A DNA stretch of 64,000 bases from Acinetobacter baylyi DSM 14961 = CIP 107474 (GCF_000368685.1 NZ_KB849628.1:202442-266441); one strand, 5' to 3'. Positions 1 to 10,007 are shown, counted from the first letter of the stretch. A program made the numbers and translations. The notes: generated by a model not told the origin, from the letters alone.

Positions 1-51
1 GTTATGTGCCACAAGAAATTGATTATTAATCATTTTAATAATCAACATTAT

Positions 52-894
52 CTAAATCTCTAGCTTTTCAGACATCTTTGTCCAGAATCTTAACCAATGA
101 TTTGCATAGTCCTCAGCAAGTAAATATAAATGATTAAAATTTTCAACATCTAAAGCTTGTGTAAGTAAAGTCCATATATCATCCTGGTGATTATCATCAT
201 TAGCTAAATTTTCTCCATTACCCACCAAACCATGACATGCATAATATCCTTCTGTAAGCTCAGAACCATAGTTTGCTATATTTACAGAAAGCGCCTCACT
301 ATAAGCAATAACTTGCTGTTCTGTAATTGCAAGAATCAGCAATAATTCTTGATAATCAAATAAATAATGCTTGATGAAATTTTGAATGTTTTTTGCTTCA
401 ATATCTGCTTGTTCTTCATCAATTGGAGCAATTCTTAGTTGCTCTAGCAAATTTATAAAATAAGCCAAATGCGATTTGTTTGGTGAGCTTAAAGCCAAAT
501 TGTGAGTATTAAATCCCAACTCATCGATCAGGTTTAAAGATAAAAGATATCTAGCATGCACTTTAGCCAATATTCTTTTTTCATCTTGAATATTCTTATT
601 TCTTTCAAGAACATGACAGTTATAAATCAGAATACTAAGAGCATCTGTAAAAATTTTTACAATCGCAATGAAGTAATGACTATGTATCTCTTTTAATTGA
701 ATAAGATTAAGCTCTTTATTCTTAAGTTTGGCTAAAATAGGATGCTTAAATAACGAATGGTTTTCAATGTGTGTCTTAATATTGTGTATACATACTTGAT
801 TTTTTTCCCAACTGCCCTTCTCGAGTGAATTTTTGACGAAATTTAACGCTTCATGACGAGCGTCCTCTGATTGAGTAAATGAGAAATTATTCAT
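52..894 (-). CDS. Heme-oxygenase-fold (iron-containing redox enzyme-like) protein
   Basis: About 280 residues, rich in helices. Spaced His/Glu/Asp motifs include EIHSHYF near residue 70, YYACHG near 215, DDNHQDD near 235 and a C-terminal helix with AEDYANHW. This pattern resembles the TenA/PqqC/heme-oxygenase-like diiron superfamily annotated as iron-containing redox enzymes. The substrate cannot be told from sequence. No signal peptide is visible from the chosen start. Two upstream in-frame ATGs (at 915 and 972) would add a hydrophobic stretch with no ribosome site, so the start at 894 is preferred but not certain. It is divergent from the TetR gene at 1241 and is a plausible target of it. 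A short AT-rich hairpin lies just past the stop (21-43). Family call moderate, function unknown. Confidence 0.6.
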   Translation of the reverse strand: MNNFSFTQSEDARHEALNFVKNSLEKGSWEKNQVCIHNIKTHIENHSLFKHPILAKLKNKELNLIQLKEIHSHYFIAIVKIFTDALSILIYNCHVLERNKNIQDEKRILAKVHARYLLSLNLIDELGFNTHNLALSSPNKSHLAYFINLLEQLRIAPIDEEQADIEAKNIQNFIKHYLFDYQELLLILAITEQQVIAYSEALSVNIANYGSELTEGYYACHGLVGNGENLANDDNHQDDIWTLLTQALDVENFNHLYLLAEDYANHWLRFWTKMSEKLEI

Positions 895-1128
895 CGTCAG
901 GTTTCTATTTTGCATACAGAATAGCTTGTATATTAATGAATAATATACGGTTAATCCACAAAAATATAACATTTAATAAAATTTTAATTATCAAAACCTT
1001 ATATCAAATTTTCAACTAAATTGCTTCATCTGAAAGTATTAATTTTAATATAAGTACAACCAAAACTGTAATTAAAAAGATTATTCTGTTCTGCTAGACT
1101 AAAATCTAATTTTTTTTCCTATTTTTCA

Positions 1129-1155
1129 TTGAACTATAAACTTCAATGCTATAAT
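1129..1155 (+). promoter_or_regulatory. Putative sigma-70 promoter of the TetR gene
   Basis: TTGAAC at 1129-1134 and a perfect TATAAT at 1150-1155 are separated by 15 bases, about 85 bases before the TetR start. The spacer is shorter than the ideal 17, so the call rests mainly on the -10 hexamer. A small palindrome TCATATGA follows downstream. Confidence 0.4.
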
Positions 1156-1240
1156 GAATTTGCTCAAGTTTCATCTCATATGAAATCTTTCACTAAAATG
1201 ACCATGTATACACAAATGTCTTTGGCAGGAACTTTTAAAC

Positions 1241-1807
1241 ATGTCGAAAAAAGATGACATTATCAATACCGCCTTGCGTCTTTTCAACTCTAACAGTTAC
1301 AACTCTGTTGGAATTGATCGGATCATCCTAGAATCAGGTGTTGCCAAGATGACATTTTATAAATATTTTCCATCAAAAGCGAAATTGATTGAAGAATGCT
1401 TAAATCAACGTAATATGAATTTACAAGAATCCTTGACCGCTTCTCTAGAGGCGTGTGATCCAAATTCTCCATTAGATCGAATTAAAGCAATTTATATGTG
1501 GTACTCGGCATGGTTTCATACGGATGACTTTAACGGCTGTATGTTTCAGAAAGCGGTTGAAGAGATTTTTAAAATTTATCCTTCTACTATCAAACCTGCA
1601 ATTGAGTATAAAGAATGGCTAACTGAACGCATTCTTGAATTACTTGATCAAATGAAAATTAAAAATCCTGAACATCTTGCTACATTGCTGGTCAGTATTT
1701 TAGATGGTATGACCATGCATGCCCAAATTGACAAACACTCGGTTAATATTAATGAATATTGGTCACGCGTCGAAAGATTAATTAAATTTGAGCTACCAAA
1801 AGACTAA
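1241..1807 (+). CDS. TetR/AcrR family transcriptional regulator
   Basis: 188 residues. The N-terminal helix-turn-helix is clear (residues about 8-50, with SVGIDRIILESGVAK followed by TFYKYFPSK). The C-terminal ligand domain contains WYSAWFHTDDFNGCMFQKA, a segment often seen in TetR proteins of the YcdC-like C-terminal class. An AGGAA-type ribosome site sits about 10 bases before the ATG. It is divergent from the heme-oxygenase-fold gene, which suggests local control, but the ligand cannot be inferred. Nothing looks truncated. Confidence 0.9.
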   Translation: MSKKDDIINTALRLFNSNSYNSVGIDRIILESGVAKMTFYKYFPSKAKLIEECLNQRNMNLQESLTASLEACDPNSPLDRIKAIYMWYSAWFHTDDFNGCMFQKAVEEIFKIYPSTIKPAIEYKEWLTERILELLDQMKIKNPEHLATLLVSILDGMTMHAQIDKHSVNINEYWSRVERLIKFELPKD

Positions 1808-1863
1808 AAAAATAAGCGTGACTGCTATTATTTTTATCTTCACGCTTGCGTCTGAAGTCCTCT

Positions 1864-1899
1864 TTACTGACCATTAAAATTACTTTTGATGGTCAGTAA
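1864..1899. repeat. 16-bp stem inverted repeat in the TetR-ArsR intergenic gap
   Basis: Positions 1864-1879 and 1884-1899 are complementary with one G-T pair and a 4-base loop. The core arms are TTACTGACCAT and ATGGTCAGTAA. No T-run follows on either strand, so it is not a typical intrinsic terminator. The half-site TGACCAT also occurs near 1198-1204, upstream of the TetR gene, so an operator role is possible. Apart from this and a small palindrome TTACATGTAA at 1900-1909, I see nothing in the 323-base gap 1808-2130. Confidence 0.6.
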
Positions 1900-2130
1900 T
1901 TACATGTAAATGAACTTTACACTTATTATCAGATCTAATACAGACCTGTCTGTTGCATTATATCCTATTTTAAAATATTTAAGATGAATTTTACTTGTGT
2001 TAACCATGAATAGAATTCATCTCTATATAAAATTGATGTCAGCTTAGCTTATTTAGATATTTAAAATATATACACTCCTCATAAGTTTTAGACTTATAAT
2101 TCAGACTTTCAAATGTTTAGAGATCTGTAA

Positions 2131-2439
2131 ATGAGTAAAGAGCTTGAAATAGATTTAATTCGTCAATCTGCTGATGCAGTGGTTACTATATTAAAATCTC
2201 TAGCTAATACAGATCGGCTACTTATTTTGTGTTATTTGGCAAAACAAGAATTAAATGTTTCTCAAATTGAGGAAAAGACCAATATTACTCAACCTACTCT
2301 ATCACAACAATTAATGATGCTTAGAAAAAGTGACGTGGTTCATACTCGCCGTGACGGCAAGCAAATTTTTTATTCAATTAAAGATGAAAAATTAATTATT
2401 GTTCTATCAACTTTATATGAACTATATTGCCCTCAATAA
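2131..2439 (+). CDS. ArsR family repressor of the BigR/SqrR (persulfide-sensing) type
   Basis: 102 residues with a winged helix. The recognition region is NITQPTLSQQLMMLRKSDVV, followed by a wing with TRRDGKQIFYSI. Cys34 (in LLILCYL) and Cys100 (in YELYCPQ) are 66 residues apart. That is the same spacing as the reactive cysteine pair of BigR and SqrR, which form a tetrasulfide link with reactive sulfur species and release DNA. The classical ArsR metal-site motif ELCVCDL is absent. Known relatives regulate persulfide dioxygenase or sulfide:quinone reductase genes. None lies next to it here, so its target is unknown. Next downstream is sstT, after a 198-base gap. Confidence 0.8.
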   Translation: MSKELEIDLIRQSADAVVTILKSLANTDRLLILCYLAKQELNVSQIEEKTNITQPTLSQQLMMLRKSDVVHTRRDGKQIFYSIKDEKLIIVLSTLYELYCPQ

Positions 2440-2637
2440 ATATTTCTTATTTTAAAGTATGGATATTGCGCTAGATAGCCATCTTAAGCCGAGAAAAGTA
2501 AATACTTAGCCTTAAAACCAGTGTAAATTGATCTAAAAACAAGCAACTTTGCAAAAAAAAATTATGCTTTTCTGAAGTTATGTATAAAATAGCGACCTTA
2601 TTTTCTTTTGGCCGATTAAGCTTGTAGGCTACACTTT

Positions 2638-3837
2638 ATGTTTTCAATATTATTGCGCTTAAGCCTAGTAACCAAGATTTTTATTGCGATTATTTTGGGC
2701 TTTGTTGTAGCTTTTCTTTTTCCAAATATGACGCCATACTTTAGTATTTTTGGTGAAATTTTCATCAAAGCGTTAAAGGCTGTAGCCCCCATTTTGGTAT
2801 TTGTACTCGTTATCTCATCGATTGCCAATTTTAATGTTGAGCAAAGTGCCAAGAATTTTAAGCCTATTCTTTTTCTTTATATTGTCAGTATGCTTTTTGC
2901 AGCATTTAGTGCAGTAATTGCAGATTTATTATTCCCCACTACACTTGTACTTGCTTCATCTGCAGATCAGGCATTTCAACCGCCTGGTAGTTTAAATGAT
3001 GTCCTTAAAAATCTGATACTAAGCTTTGTGTCCAATCCTGTTGTTGCCCTTAGTGAGGCTAACTTTATTGGTATTCTTGCTTGGGCAATCATTTTGGGTA
3101 CAGCTTTTAGACATAGCACTCAGGCTACAAAAACTGTATTACAAGATTGTGCTGATGCTATCGGAAAAGTGATTCATTTGGTGATCAGTTTTGCCCCTAT
3201 TGGTATTTTTGGATTAGTGGCCGTAACATTTGCTCATTCTGGGATCGAAACTTTAAAAAGTTATTCTCATTTGTTACTTGTTTTGTTAGGTACAATGTTC
3301 TTTATGGCGCTTATAGTCAATCCGATTATGGTGGCGTGTGTCATTAAGAAAAATCCTTATCCACTGGTCTTTAAATGTTTAAGAGAAAGTGGGATCACTG
3401 CATTCTTTACACGTAGTTCTGCTGCCAATATACCTGTCAATCTGGACTTAGCTCGCAGATGTGGCGTAGATGAATCTACAAGTAATGTAATTATCCCGTT
3501 AGGTTCTACCGTTAATATGTGTGGTGCAGCCATTACAATCACTGTATTAACATTGGCGACAGTCAATACCTTAGGAATTTCAGTTGATATCTGGACTATG
3601 TTGATTCTATGCGTAGTTGCAAGTATTTCTGCATGTGGTGCTTCTGGTGTTGCTGGGGGATCATTACTCTTAGTGCCTGTAGCATGTAGCTTATTTGGAA
3701 TTTCTTCTGATATTGCCATGCAGGTGGTGGCGATTGGGATGGTCATTAGTGTTTTACAGGATTCGACTGAGACAGCACTTAACTCTTCTACAGATGTATT
3801 ATTTGTGATTGCGGTTGATCAGGCATCTAAGACGTAA
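2638..3837 (+). CDS. sstT: Serine/threonine:Na+ symporter SstT
   Basis: 399 residues (E. coli SstT is 414), a dicarboxylate/amino acid:cation symporter (DAACS) family membrane protein. Hydrophobic helices run throughout. The family core is [19 protein letters not shown] near 260-280, then the re-entrant loop segment with [17 protein letters not shown]. It imports L-serine and L-threonine with sodium. It stands as a single gene or is read together with the DUF1275 gene 38 bases downstream. No truncation is seen. Confidence 0.93.
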   Translation: MFSILLRLSLVTKIFIAIILGFVVAFLFPNMTPYFSIFGEIFIKALKAVAPILVFVLVISSIANFNVEQSAKNFKPILFLYIVSMLFAAFSAVIADLLFPTTLVLASSADQAFQPPGSLNDVLKNLILSFVSNPVVALSEANFIGILAWAIILGTAFRHSTQATKTVLQDCADAIGKVIHLVISFAPIGIFGLVAVTFAHSGIETLKSYSHLLLVLLGTMFFMALIVNPIMVACVIKKNPYPLVFKCLRESGITAFFTRSSAANIPVNLDLARRCGVDESTSNVIIPLGSTVNMCGAAITITVLTLATVNTLGISVDIWTMLILCVVASISACGASGVAGGSLLLVPVACSLFGISSDIAMQVVAIGMVISVLQDSTETALNSSTDVLFVIAVDQASKT

Positions 3838-3875
3838 TACATTTAGCTCAGTTATTTTCAATCTACGGTTTTAAA

Positions 3876-4550
3876 ATGCCACTGCAAAGCTTACCAAATT
3901 GGGTTCAGTTTGCTGTATTTTTACTTGCGATGAACGCGGGCATGATTAATGTTTTAGCATTAATTACGGTATTACATCAGTCAATATCCCATATGACTGG
4001 AAATGTAAGCATGCTCGCTATGGATCTGGCGAAGTGGCAACCCAATCATATTCTTTATTTATTATTGGTCATTATTTGCTTTGTGGTCGGTTCGTTTTAT
4101 AGTGGTTTTATTCTGGGCAATAGCCAGTTTAAACTAGGCCGTCGTTATGGCATCCCACTTAGTCTTGTATCGCTTTTTATTTTTATATCGTGGTTGCTTT
4201 TGCCGTATTTCCCTCGTTATGGCTTACTATGGGCATGTGTCGCAATGGGCATACAAAATGCAATGGTCAGTCATTATAAAGGCACTATTATTCGTACGAC
4301 ACATTTGTCAGGTGTTCTCACAGATATTGGTTTATCACTCGGGTACAAAGCACGAGGTTTACCATTAGATAAACGTCGTATTACCTTACACGTTTTGATT
4401 TTGCTCGGTTTTTTTCTTGGTGGAATAATTGTTGCTGTTATATATCCTCATCTACACTTAGAAGCTTTTCTGATTCCAACCTTACTTAGTTTGATCCTGA
4501 GTATTGCATATTGGATTATTTATTTTCGTCATTCTTCAAGTTATCAATAA
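3876..4550 (+). CDS. DUF1275 (YoaK-like) membrane protein
   Basis: 224 residues with about six hydrophobic segments. The DUF1275 pattern includes HMTGNVSMLAMDLAKW near residues 38-53, AMGIQNAMVSHYKG near 120-135, and TTHLSGVLTDIGLSLG shortly after. The family is of unknown function and was once called YoaK. It starts 38 bases after sstT and ends 15 bases before the DUF2058 gene, so it could be cotranscribed with both. Confidence 0.85.
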   Translation: MPLQSLPNWVQFAVFLLAMNAGMINVLALITVLHQSISHMTGNVSMLAMDLAKWQPNHILYLLLVIICFVVGSFYSGFILGNSQFKLGRRYGIPLSLVSLFIFISWLLLPYFPRYGLLWACVAMGIQNAMVSHYKGTIIRTTHLSGVLTDIGLSLGYKARGLPLDKRRITLHVLILLGFFLGGIIVAVIYPHLHLEAFLIPTLLSLILSIAYWIIYFRHSSSYQ

Positions 4551-4565
4551 ATCTGGATTGAAATT

Positions 4566-5102
4566 ATGGTTAAAAATGCACTTCAGGCTCAGCTATTAAA
4601 AGCAGGTTTGGTCGACAATAAAAAGGCAAAGAAACTCACCAAGCAAGCCCAACATGAGCATCGTACTGGACAAAGTAATGAAGCGGAACTCAAAGCAAAT
4701 ATTGAGAAGGCTCAGCAAGATAAATTACAAAAAGATCAGAATTTAAATCAGGAAAAGCAAAAAGTTCTGGAGCAAAAAGCCTTAGTTGCATCAATTATCC
4801 AAATGATTAAACAACACAGAATTAAAGAAATTGAAGGCGAAATTGCTTATCAGTTTATTGATAATAATAAGATCAAAAAGATCTATATTTCTCAACAAGT
4901 CTATAATGCGCTTGTTTCTGGCTCTTTGGTTATTGCAAAAGATCAGGACAGTTATGCGTATTTACCTAAACCACTTGCAGATAAAATCAATCAAAAAATG
5001 GAAGGTTTTATTTTAGTAAATAACTCAGAAAAAAATAATGAAACCACCGAAGAGGAAGATCCGTATGCAGATTACGTGATTCCAGATGATCTGATGTGGT
5101 AA
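4566..5102 (+). CDS. DUF2058 family protein (YaiL-like)
   Basis: 178 residues. The N-terminal half (about 1-75) is highly charged and probably coiled coil, with KNALQAQLLKAGLVDNKKAKK typical of the family. The C-terminal half is a compact domain ending in an acidic tail (EEEDPYADYVIPDDLMW). Relatives are annotated as nucleoprotein or polynucleotide-associated proteins, but no enzymatic role is established. Located 15 bases downstream of the DUF1275 gene. Confidence 0.85.
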   Translation: MVKNALQAQLLKAGLVDNKKAKKLTKQAQHEHRTGQSNEAELKANIEKAQQDKLQKDQNLNQEKQKVLEQKALVASIIQMIKQHRIKEIEGEIAYQFIDNNKIKKIYISQQVYNALVSGSLVIAKDQDSYAYLPKPLADKINQKMEGFILVNNSEKNNETTEEEDPYADYVIPDDLMW

Positions 5103-5223
5103 GTCTAACTTTGTCAATGAATTTACAATGGATGTTGTACAGTTTTATTGTCAAAACGTAAAAAAAGGTTTTATAAAATAATATATTGATTCTTAAGCCT
5201 TTACACTTATCACAATTTTAAAT

Positions 5224-6504
5224 ATGAAAGGTGTAGAGGTTTTGGATTTTTTAAAATTCATTCATGATGTGGAAAGATGGATTGACCAATATCCATGGCT
5301 TGAGATGCTCACTTCCCTATCTATTTTAATTTTATTGGCGATTTTAGCTAATTTCATAGCAAAGCAAATCGTTGTACGGGGAATACGAAAAGCAATTAGT
5401 AAGATTAAGTTCTTAAACCAGTCTATTTTTGCTCAACATAGTGTCATCAAACGAATCGCAAATATTGTTCCTGCGATTGTCATTATGAATGGTATTACTA
5501 CCGTTCCACATTTATCTGAAAAATTTATTATTTTTACCCAAATGGGTGCTCAGGCATTTATCTTCTTAACCATTGCCCTAGCAATTAGTGAATTTCTCAA
5601 TATTTTTAATCTGGTTTACCAACGAAATCCAAATTCTAAAAACAAACCGATTAAGGGCTATTTACAGCTTGTTAAGCTGATGATTTTTATTGTCTGCGCT
5701 TTAATGGTATTGGGTACTTTCCTGAAAAAGGATGTCTTTACCTTACTGGCAGGTTTTGGTGCGATGGCCACAGTTCTAATGTTGGTGTTTCAAAATACCA
5801 TATTATCGTTGGTGGCCAGCGTACAAATTTCATCCTATGACATGGTACGTATAGGTGATTGGATTGAAATGCCTTCACTGAATGCAGATGGCGATGTCAT
5901 TGATATGTCATTACATACCGTCACTGTACAAAATTTCGATAAGACTTTTACCACTATCCCAACCAATAAGCTCATTACCGATACCTTTAAAAATTGGCGT
6001 GGCATGAGTCAAGCGGGTTGCAGACGTATTAAACGCTCTTTATTTATTGATCAAAGCAGTGTTCATTTTATGTCTGAAACTGAGCAGGAAAAGTTGAAAA
6101 ATTTCATTCTTTTGAATCAGTATCTTGATCTTAAAAAATCAGAAATCACCTCGTTTAATCATCAATTAAGTAATCAATCTTTATACAATCAGCGCCGTCT
6201 GACTAATTTAGGAACGTTTCGTGCTTACATTGAGTTTTATTTGAGACAACATAGTGGAATTGCACAAAATCAATCGCTTATGGTTCGTCAGTTGCAGCCT
6301 ACAAGCGAAGGTTTACCCTTAGAAATCTACGCATTTACCAATACCACAGCATGGGTCGCCTATGAGGCTATTCAATCTGATATTTTTGATCATTTATTGG
6401 CAATTATTCCAGAGTTTGGACTAAAAATTTACCAAGCACCCTCTGGGGCAGATTTTAAATTATTATCTAGTTCGATTGTCTCAGAAGAAAATACAAATTT
6501 ATAA
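5224..6504 (+). CDS. Mechanosensitive ion channel, MscS superfamily (YbdG/MscM-like)
   Basis: 426 residues, close to E. coli YbdG (415). Several N-terminal helices precede the pore helix region (AGFGAMATVLMLVFQNTILS, near 178-197). The conserved beta domain follows (MVRIGDWIEMP, GDVIDMSLHTVTVQNFDKT, TTIPTNKLI). The C-terminal part, with GVPLEIYAFTNT-like wording (here GLPLEIYAFTNTTAW), is typical of YbdG proteins. It likely opens on membrane tension during hypo-osmotic shock. It is read as its own unit, 121 bases after the DUF2058 gene. Confidence 0.88.
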   Translation: MKGVEVLDFLKFIHDVERWIDQYPWLEMLTSLSILILLAILANFIAKQIVVRGIRKAISKIKFLNQSIFAQHSVIKRIANIVPAIVIMNGITTVPHLSEKFIIFTQMGAQAFIFLTIALAISEFLNIFNLVYQRNPNSKNKPIKGYLQLVKLMIFIVCALMVLGTFLKKDVFTLLAGFGAMATVLMLVFQNTILSLVASVQISSYDMVRIGDWIEMPSLNADGDVIDMSLHTVTVQNFDKTFTTIPTNKLITDTFKNWRGMSQAGCRRIKRSLFIDQSSVHFMSETEQEKLKNFILLNQYLDLKKSEITSFNHQLSNQSLYNQRRLTNLGTFRAYIEFYLRQHSGIAQNQSLMVRQLQPTSEGLPLEIYAFTNTTAWVAYEAIQSDIFDHLLAIIPEFGLKIYQAPSGADFKLLSSSIVSEENTNL

Positions 6505-6528
6505 GATAAAATCCGCTACAGTAAATCG

Positions 6529-7692
6529 TTAGGAAGATGGCTGCACATCGTTATTTGGCAGCCATCTTACAAAGATTAAACCACTTAAGACAATAACTGC
6601 AACAATCATAAAAATAACTGGGCCTGTATACATTTGCCAGAATTGCCCTGCCAGAATACTCCCAGATGCTACGCCTAAGCCCCACATGGTGCTATATAAC
6701 GCCTGCCCCCGTCCTTGCTGCTGTGCCGAAAAGTTTTTAAAGATTACTCGCATTGCAATCAAATGAAATAAACCAAAACTGAATGAATGCATGGTTTGTG
6801 CCGAAAACTGTCCCCAAAAATCAGTCGCAAAATAGCCAGAAATCCACCATCGCAGACTGGTTATAACAAGACAAATACTTACCAGTGTGCGTAATGAATA
6901 TCGCTTAAACAAAATATGTGCATAGGCGAACATAATAATTTCGCCAATTACACCTACCGCCCATAAACCGCCAATTTGGATAGTTGAAAAACCTGATTCT
7001 TTTAGAAAATTACTATAAAAACTATAAAATGGCGCATGGGAAAACAACAAAATAAATTCAATAATAAAAAAGCCAAATACAATGGGTCGTTTTAAAATAG
7101 GTAATAATGGTTCTAAAGCGCGTTGTGCTGCGGGTGCACGTTGTGGTTCTTTAATTTGAAATGACCAGATGAAGGCCAAAAAGGAAATACATAGTAGTAG
7201 AATGGGCAGCATCGATACGGGAATAATTTCTAACAAAGCTCCAATACCAAATACACTTGTGATAAAACCCACAGAACCCCATTTTCGAACTTTTCCATAT
7301 AATTCATTGCGTTTATCTGCTAACCAAAATAATGTTACACCTTCAAACTGGGCAAGAATGGCATTTTGAAAAAAACTGAAAATCAGCATTAATAATGCAA
7401 TCGATTGTAAACTCTTTGAAATTACGAAAATTGCCAACCAGATGCACGCTTCCATCCATGTCGCAATACGCACTAGCAGCATCCTTTTGCCAGTCTTATC
7501 TGCCACCCAGCCCCATATAAATGGCGCAAAAAATCGTGTAATGATGGCAATCGAAGAAAGTAAACCAATCTCTTTATAGTTGAATCCCTGATTTTCTAAA
7601 TAAAGGCTCCAATATGGCATGAAGGTTCCGACAATGGCATAGTAAAAGAAGTAAAATCCGCCAAGTTTAGTCGTAATTGGAAGCTGTAACAC
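6529..7692 (-). CDS. MFS transporter of the 3-phenylpropionate permease (HcaT) type
   Basis: 387 residues with about 12 membrane helices. The N-terminus, FYFFYYAIVGTFMPYWSLYL near 13-32, and the helix 2-3 loop, GWVADKTGKRMLLV near 60-73, match the MFS_1-like/PPP group that includes HcaT and LacY-like nucleoside carriers. The start is GTG with AGGAC eight bases upstream. The true substrate is unknown, as no aromatic degradation genes lie nearby. It converges on the MscS-type gene. Confidence 0.75.
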   Translation of the reverse strand: MLQLPITTKLGGFYFFYYAIVGTFMPYWSLYLENQGFNYKEIGLLSSIAIITRFFAPFIWGWVADKTGKRMLLVRIATWMEACIWLAIFVISKSLQSIALLMLIFSFFQNAILAQFEGVTLFWLADKRNELYGKVRKWGSVGFITSVFGIGALLEIIPVSMLPILLLCISFLAFIWSFQIKEPQRAPAAQRALEPLLPILKRPIVFGFFIIEFILLFSHAPFYSFYSNFLKESGFSTIQIGGLWAVGVIGEIIMFAYAHILFKRYSLRTLVSICLVITSLRWWISGYFATDFWGQFSAQTMHSFSFGLFHLIAMRVIFKNFSAQQQGRGQALYSTMWGLGVASGSILAGQFWQMYTGPVIFMIVAVIVLSGLIFVRWLPNNDVQPSS

Positions 7693-8156
7693 TTACATTT
7701 GTCCTTGCTTAATTTTCAGCAATTAAAGAATTGTCATTCATATAGATCATTAGAATTGTGCAACCTATACTTTTATAAACTTTTCGTTGAGCACAAATAC
7801 TTTGGATGAATATATGCCCAAAAATTGGTTTATAAAATCTCACGTGGATTATGCCAGATCAGCTCTACATCCAATACGAATTTTTCAGATAGCTCATCTT
7901 TAATAGATTAGAATAATTTAGGCATGAATTAATTATTCTTATTTATGTATTTTAAAAAATCTAAGATGTAAGGTCTGATTTACAGATGTTCAAACTGAAT
8001 GACATTCTTTTTTTATACGTTTTGGCGTACACTTTGGTATAGGCCATATCTATATTCGGTTGATGCTGAGTATAGGGTCAACTCATTTCTAGACTTATAT
8101 TTTTGTAATTTAATCAATTATATAAAAAGATTTTATTTTGTCATTTAGGAAAAAGT
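7693..8156. other. 464-base intergenic gap with no recognised gene
   Basis: This AT-rich gap separates the divergently read MFS and ABC transporter genes and must hold both promoters. I found no open reading frame with a ribosome site, no intrinsic terminator and no long inverted repeat. A TAGGA ribosome site for the ABC gene is at 8146-8150. Confidence 0.6.
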
Positions 8157-10007
8157 ATGCTGCTGCGTTGGTTTGAAAAATTAGTCGATCCCTATCCAAA
8201 TCATGGATTAAAACAACCTTTACCAACCAGTTTTTTTTCTTTTATATGGAATTCAACACGTGGCGTTCGACCATATCTGTTGGTTTTGATTGCCTGTACT
8301 GCGGGTGCAGCAACTTTTGAAGCACTATTGTTTTCAAAAATTGGACATCTTGTAGACTGGTTAAGTACAAGCCAGCCGAGTACATTTTTAGATCATCATA
8401 AACACAATCTTATTCTTTTGGCGAGTGTACTATTTGCCAATATTTTCTTTGTTTGTCTTCAATCCATCGTTAAACATCAGATTTTGTATAGTAGCTTCCC
8501 AATGAGATTGCGTTGGCAGTTTCATAACCTCTTATTGCAACAAAGTCTCGATTTTTTTCATAATGATTTTGCAGGGCGACTCTCTGCAAAAGTCATGCAA
8601 ACTGCTCTTGCTATCCGAGAATTTTGGATGATTCTAGGTGACATGCTGGTCTATGTCACCATCTATTTCATTACGATTAGCGTCGTATTGGGTAATATCT
8701 CCGCATTGCTACTCATTCCTTTAGGCATCTGGTTGAGTTTATTTATCTTAAGTGCCTGGTTTTTTATTCCGCGTCTTTCTAAAGTTTCTCAAGAACAGGC
8801 AGATGCACGTTCAATCATGACAGGTCGTGTAACGGATGCCTACACCAATATCCAGACAGTCAAACTATTTGCACATGCGGGTCGTGAAAGTAAATATGCC
8901 AAGCAATCTATGATTGAATTTATGGATACTGTATTCAGACAAATGCGTTTGGGAACATTGTTTGAAATTAGTACTACAATTTTAAGCGCTGTTTTATTTA
9001 TTGGCGTAATTGGTACGGCTGTGTGGTTATGGATGAACGGGCAAGCAGCACTTGGTGTAATTGCAGCAACAACAGCCATGATTTTAAAACTTAATAGCAT
9101 GGCCGAATTCATGATGTGGCAAATGTCCATGCTTTTTGAAAATGTCGGAACCATTCAGGATGGTATGCGCACACTTGGTCGCCCAGTCACCATTCAGGAT
9201 AAGCCCGAAGCGAAACCTTTAAATGTTCAATCTGGTGAAATTCGTTTTGAAAATGTCAGTTTTGCCTATAATGAAAAAAATGTGATTAATCATTTCAATC
9301 TCACCATTCGCCCAGGAGAAAAAATTGGTGTCGTTGGTCGTTCAGGTGCCGGTAAATCTACTCTGATTCAATTACTACTGCACTTTTATGATTTAAATGA
9401 AGGTAAGATTTTGATTGATGGACAAAATATTAATGATGTAACTCAGGATAGTTTACGCGCTAATATTGCTCTGGTAACTCAAGACACTTCTTTATTGCAT
9501 CGCACAGTTGCAGAAAATATCAAATATGGTAAGCCAGATGCCACAGACGATGAAATGAGAATTGCTGTAGACAAAGCTCAGGCCAGCGAATTTATTCCAC
9601 AGCTGAGCGACCTACGTGGGCGCAAGGGTTATGAAGCCTATGTAGGAGAGCGTGGTGTAAAACTCTCTGGTGGTCAGCGTCAACGTATTGCAATCGCACG
9701 TGTATTTTTAAAAGATGCACCAATCCTGATATTGGATGAAGCAACCAGTGCTCTGGATTCAGAGGTAGAAGCCGCAATTCAATCTAGTCTAGATGCATTG
9801 ATGGATGGAAAAACAGTTATTGCGATCGCACATCGTTTATCTACTATTGCTCAGATGGATCGATTGATCGTGCTCGATCAGGGAAATATTGTCGAGCAAG
9901 GTACGCATGATGAACTCATTGAAAAAGATGGTTTGTATGCTCATTTATGGAAAAGACAGACGGGTGGCTTTTTAGTCGATGAGTTTGAAATTGAGGAAAA
10001 ACAATAA
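8157..10007 (+). CDS. ABC exporter, fused membrane and ATPase domains
   Basis: 616 residues. The transmembrane domain spans about 40-330. The nucleotide-binding domain carries Walker A GRSGAGKST at 394-402, the signature LSGGQRQR near 503, Walker B ILILDEATSALD near 522-533 and the H-loop AHRLST. This is the half-transporter, homodimeric exporter architecture of the MsbA/MdlB type. The exported substrate is unknown, but it is distinct from MsbA by sequence feel and by context. The stop overlaps the start of the MaoC-type gene by one base, so the two are cotranscribed. Confidence 0.88.
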   Translation: MLLRWFEKLVDPYPNHGLKQPLPTSFFSFIWNSTRGVRPYLLVLIACTAGAATFEALLFSKIGHLVDWLSTSQPSTFLDHHKHNLILLASVLFANIFFVCLQSIVKHQILYSSFPMRLRWQFHNLLLQQSLDFFHNDFAGRLSAKVMQTALAIREFWMILGDMLVYVTIYFITISVVLGNISALLLIPLGIWLSLFILSAWFFIPRLSKVSQEQADARSIMTGRVTDAYTNIQTVKLFAHAGRESKYAKQSMIEFMDTVFRQMRLGTLFEISTTILSAVLFIGVIGTAVWLWMNGQAALGVIAATTAMILKLNSMAEFMMWQMSMLFENVGTIQDGMRTLGRPVTIQDKPEAKPLNVQSGEIRFENVSFAYNEKNVINHFNLTIRPGEKIGVVGRSGAGKSTLIQLLLHFYDLNEGKILIDGQNINDVTQDSLRANIALVTQDTSLLHRTVAENIKYGKPDATDDEMRIAVDKAQASEFIPQLSDLRGRKGYEAYVGERGVKLSGGQRQRIAIARVFLKDAPILILDEATSALDSEVEAAIQSSLDALMDGKTVIAIAHRLSTIAQMDRLIVLDQGNIVEQGTHDELIEKDGLYAHLWKRQTGGFLVDEFEIEEKQ

